Part shown: positions 23,006-24,899 of the stretch, piece by piece
Position numbering within the stretch: position 1 is the stretch's first letter
Layout: each line of letters starts with the position of its first letter
DNA from: Acidimicrobiia bacterium
GTDB lineage: Bacteria; Actinomycetota; Acidimicrobiia; Acidimicrobiales; Hopanoidiivorantaceae
Assembly: GCA_020027305.1 (NCBI GenBank)
Contig: JAHRAM010000082.1
Location: forward strand, 1-24,899
Length of the DNA stretch: 24,899 nucleotides
Direction of reading: 5' to 3'
Translations under genes and position numbers: made by a program
The notes under the pieces: model-generated
Databases searched by the model: none
Told to the model about the DNA's origin: nothing
What the model saw: only the letters and a program-made list of their open reading frames with translations

Positions 23006-24052
23006 TTATTGCACCCCGTTATTATATGCCTTCTTTTTATATGTGACTTTAAGGTCTGTTCCGTCTAAAACAGCGGCAGATTGAAATTTTAGATAGCTGT
23101 TTTTTGAGGCTTCATTGTCTTGGGTCAGCTCGCTCATGGCTTTAGCTTTATGCTCAACATCAACTCCAAAATCAAAAGCTTTGACAGCGTCTTTTGGGTT
23201 CGCGCTAAATTTTGGAGCATAATAGAAAACATATTTGTCAATCAGCCCAGCGCTATGAAAAGCAAGGGCAGTTTTTCCGCCCCCCTCAATTAAAACTTGA
23301 ATCATTTGTTGCTGATAAAAATCGTTGAGGATGTCTCTAGGGTCGCCTGCTAGTTTTGTAAATAGCTTTTTGAGCTTTATGTTTCTGTTGGCAAGCACGA
23401 CAGGCTGTGGCTGAATAATTTTTACAGTTTTACCTTGAATTTTTTCGGGCGTAAATTCTCGGGCGGTCAATTTGGGTTTGTCGTTTTCATATGTGTTGGC
23501 TCCCACAATCACAGCATCGCTTTCAGCTCTGAGTTTGTGCCCGTCAGCTCTGGCGGCTTTGCCAGTTAGCCATTCTCGCTTGGCTGTATTGCTGCTGGCA
23601 ATGTAGCCGTCTAACGTTAGAGCCAACTTTAGAACTGTGAAGGGTCGCTTATGGGTTCGTTGGAACAAATAAGGCTCTAGGTGGTTTGAGATTTCTTCTT
23701 CCATTAGGCCAGTTTCTACTGTGATGCCTGCTTTTTTCAGTGCTTCAACCCCTTTGCCCGAAACATTTTTGTCAGGGTCTAAAACTCCGATAACTACATT
23801 TTGAATCCCTGAAGAGATAATTGCACCACAGCACTTGTGAAGGCAAGGCTCAAGGATTGTAAACAATGTCGCCCCCTTTAGGCTTAGTCTTTTCTTCTTT
23901 AAATTGTTGAGGGCGTCTTGTTCGGCATGTGTTTCGCCTTTTGTGAATCCAGTTGCAATTTCTCCTGAGGCGGTTTGGATGGCTGCTCCCACCCACGGTC
24001 GTGGGGAAGCACTATATCTGGCAAGGTTTGAGATTGCCACAGCGGTTTTCAT
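23006..24052 (-). CDS. ribD: bifunctional riboflavin biosynthesis protein RibD
   Basis: 348 residues from ATG 24052. Deaminase plus 5-amino-6-(5-phosphoribosylamino)uracil reductase, steps two and three of riboflavin synthesis. This ATG aligns with the usual RibD N-terminus; three further in-frame ATGs at 24070, 24088 and 24106 would add up to 18 residues of repeat peptide. Deaminase domain about 1-125: SPRPWVGAA, THAEQDAL (zinc His and catalytic Glu), EPCLHKCCGAI. The last motif is five residues shorter than the family's PCxHxGxTPPC, leaving C-x3-C. Reductase domain about 138-348: RPFTVLKLALTLDGYIA, WLTGKAARADGHKLRAESDAVIVGANTY, VLIEGGGKTALAFHSAGLIDKYVFYYAPKF. Between moaB/mog and hisG, same strand. 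Confidence 0.92.
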   Translation of the reverse strand: MKTAVAISNLARYSASPRPWVGAAIQTASGEIATGFTKGETHAEQDALNNLKKKRLSLKGATLFTILEPCLHKCCGAIISSGIQNVVIGVLDPDKNVSGKGVEALKKAGITVETGLMEEEISNHLEPYLFQRTHKRPFTVLKLALTLDGYIASSNTAKREWLTGKAARADGHKLRAESDAVIVGANTYENDKPKLTAREFTPEKIQGKTVKIIQPQPVVLANRNIKLKKLFTKLAGDPRDILNDFYQQQMIQVLIEGGGKTALAFHSAGLIDKYVFYYAPKFSANPKDAVKAFDFGVDVEHKAKAMSELTQDNEASKNSYLKFQSAAVLDGTDLKVTYKKKAYNNGVQ

Positions 24053-24133
24053 TAAAGTCGTAGTTTCCATTAAGGGGGCAGTTTTCATTAGGGGGTCGGT
24101 TTTCATTAAGAAATCAGTTTTTGCTGGAGTGGC
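24044..24133 (-). repeat. 18-bp tandem repeat at the 5' end of ribD
   Basis: Four clear copies and one decayed copy at exact period 18 (24044, 24062, 24080, 24098, 24116). On the coding strand each of the four contains TAATGRAAAC, giving in-frame ATGs at 24052, 24070, 24088 and 24106 and hexapeptides such as MKTAPL and MKTDPL. The unit length is a multiple of three, so copy-number change keeps frame. Confidence 0.8.
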
Positions 24134-24169
24134 GGCTTTGCTGTAGCGATAATTTTGTTAGGTGATTTT

Positions 24170-24637
24170 CTAATGGGGTTGTTTGCCTGCCATAAGTTCT
24201 AAAGCATGGGGAATAACATCAATGACCGCTTCAAGACACTCTGTTGCCCCTTTAGGTGAACCTGGAACATTTAAAATGAGAGCATTTTTATAAGTTCCAG
24301 CAATACCTCGGGAAAGTCGCCCTAGCGGGTTAACCAATCTCATTGCCTCTGAAAGGCCAGGAGCATCTTTTTGGATAATGGCTTTTGTGGCTTCGGGGGT
24401 TAGGTCTCTTACGCCAAACCCAGTTCCACCAGTTGTTATAATAACGCCATAGAAATCTTTGGCAAGTTGTATTAGGGCTTGCTTCACATTTTTTGTGCCA
24501 TCTGCACAAATTTGTTTTTCAACAACTGAAAAGTTGTTGGCTTCTAAAATATCTTTTAGGGCTTCCCCAGATTTATCTTCACGGGTGCCAGCTATTACCC
24601 CATCTGAAACAGTTAGTATTTTTGCGTCTAGTTTCAT
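24170..24637 (-). CDS. MoaB/Mog-type molybdenum cofactor biosynthesis protein
   Basis: 155 residues from ATG 24637; a TTG three codons upstream is less likely. Molybdopterin-binding fold: KILTVSDGVIAGTREDKSG opening, the TTGGTGFGVRDLTPEAT loop near 68-84, and NVPGSPKGATECLEAV near 124, all characteristic of the MogA/MoaB family that adenylylates molybdopterin before metal insertion. It cannot be assigned to Mog or MoaB by sight. It lies 18 bases after the fmt stop and is followed by ribD after 63-117 bases. No other molybdopterin genes are in the window. Confidence 0.88.
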   Translation of the reverse strand: MKLDAKILTVSDGVIAGTREDKSGEALKDILEANNFSVVEKQICADGTKNVKQALIQLAKDFYGVIITTGGTGFGVRDLTPEATKAIIQKDAPGLSEAMRLVNPLGRLSRGIAGTYKNALILNVPGSPKGATECLEAVIDVIPHALELMAGKQPH

Positions 24638-24655
24638 CGTTTTCAATTTCAGTAT

Positions 24656-24899
24656 TTATTTAAGTTTAGGTAGCCCTCTATGCCAATCACTTGCTGGCAT
24701 TGATTTTTTTCCTTCTGGCTGAACGGCAATTAATTTTAGAAACAAATCAGCTGTGGCTAAATATATGTCGCCAGATTTTTCAAATAGTGGAGAAGTTGTG
24801 AGAGATTGTGGTTTTTCCTCACCTATGATTTCTTTAGCAATACAAGCATCATGGATTTTTAGAATGCCATCTTTATTGACTTTTAGCTCTTTCAAATCA
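24656..24899 (-). CDS. fmt: methionyl-tRNA formyltransferase, C-terminal part
   Basis: 81 residues to the window edge; the frame stays open off the right end, so this is a partial gene. The visible piece is the C-terminal OB-like tRNA-binding domain: LKVNKDGILKIHDACI, DIYLATADLFLKLIAVQPEGKKSMPASDWHRG, with the family's hallmark QPxGKKxMxAxDWxRG. It formylates Met-tRNAi. The fmt to ribD neighbourhood is usual in actinobacteria, normally with rsmB and rpe between; here the MoaB/Mog gene takes that place. Confidence 0.85.
   Translation of the reverse strand, partial: DLKELKVNKDGILKIHDACIAKEIIGEEKPQSLTTSPLFEKSGDIYLATADLFLKLIAVQPEGKKSMPASDWHRGLPKLK

Overview
The window looks like a conserved chromosomal segment of a free-living actinobacterium with unusually low G+C for the phylum (about 40% by eye, with very T/A-rich intergenic DNA). 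The phylum call rests on neighbourhoods and protein types. coaE, uvrB and uvrA lie together in the same direction. A DUF1844 gene stands back-to-back with infC. fmt, ribD and hisG are close to one another. The rhomboid protease carries an N-terminal Cys/His zinc-binding segment. The SDR, acyl-CoA synthetase and FabK-like flavin oxidoreductase are of the kind common in Acidimicrobiia and mycobacteria. A low-GC marine lineage such as Acidimicrobiia/Actinomarinales would fit, but that is inference. No rRNA, tRNA, insertion sequence, prophage or CRISPR array is visible.

Layout from left to right. Positions 125-2366 (minus) hold a FabK/nitronate-monooxygenase-like flavoenzyme, preceded by a structured leader with a possible 48-codon ORF, and a membrane protein with an ion-channel-like pore segment. 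Position 2634 starts a plus-strand ribokinase whose 3' end overlaps uvrA. From 11230 down to 3765 (minus) comes a DNA-maintenance block in transcription order coaE, rmuC, uvrB, uvrA. Positions 11305-14797 (plus) hold an MFS exporter, a rhomboid protease and an SDR, with a small antisense-facing membrane protein gene (12557-12715) at the end of the MFS gene. Positions 14837-16423 (minus) encode an acyl-CoA synthetase. From 21357 down to 16500 (minus) runs a translation cluster infC-rpmI-rplT-pheS-pheT. The DUF1844 gene at 21518 is divergent from it. From 24899 down to 21935 (minus) come fmt (partial), a MoaB/Mog-type protein, ribD and hisG.

Functionally most of the window is housekeeping: nucleotide excision repair (UvrA and UvrB act together; RmuC is a recombination factor), CoA synthesis, translation initiation and Phe-tRNA charging, initiator tRNA formylation, and riboflavin, histidine and molybdopterin synthesis. 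The unexplained material lies in leaders, repeats and lineage-specific protein changes. These are: a 12-bp inverted repeat that would bury the flavoenzyme start codon, preceded by a Trp-rich leader ORF whose stop lies one base before it; an 18-bp tandem repeat that supplies four in-frame ATGs at the ribD 5' end; ~23-bp direct repeats upstream of hisG; an 8-bp repeat tract upstream of rmuC; a five-residue gap in the RibD zinc motif; a degenerate first zinc finger in UvrA; and hydrophilic insertions in RbsK, UvrA and CoaE. No clearly new multi-gene system is visible; the leader at 1046-1205 is the best candidate for undescribed biology. No strong intrinsic terminator (GC hairpin plus T-run) was found, and no gene-free stretch exceeds 300 bases.
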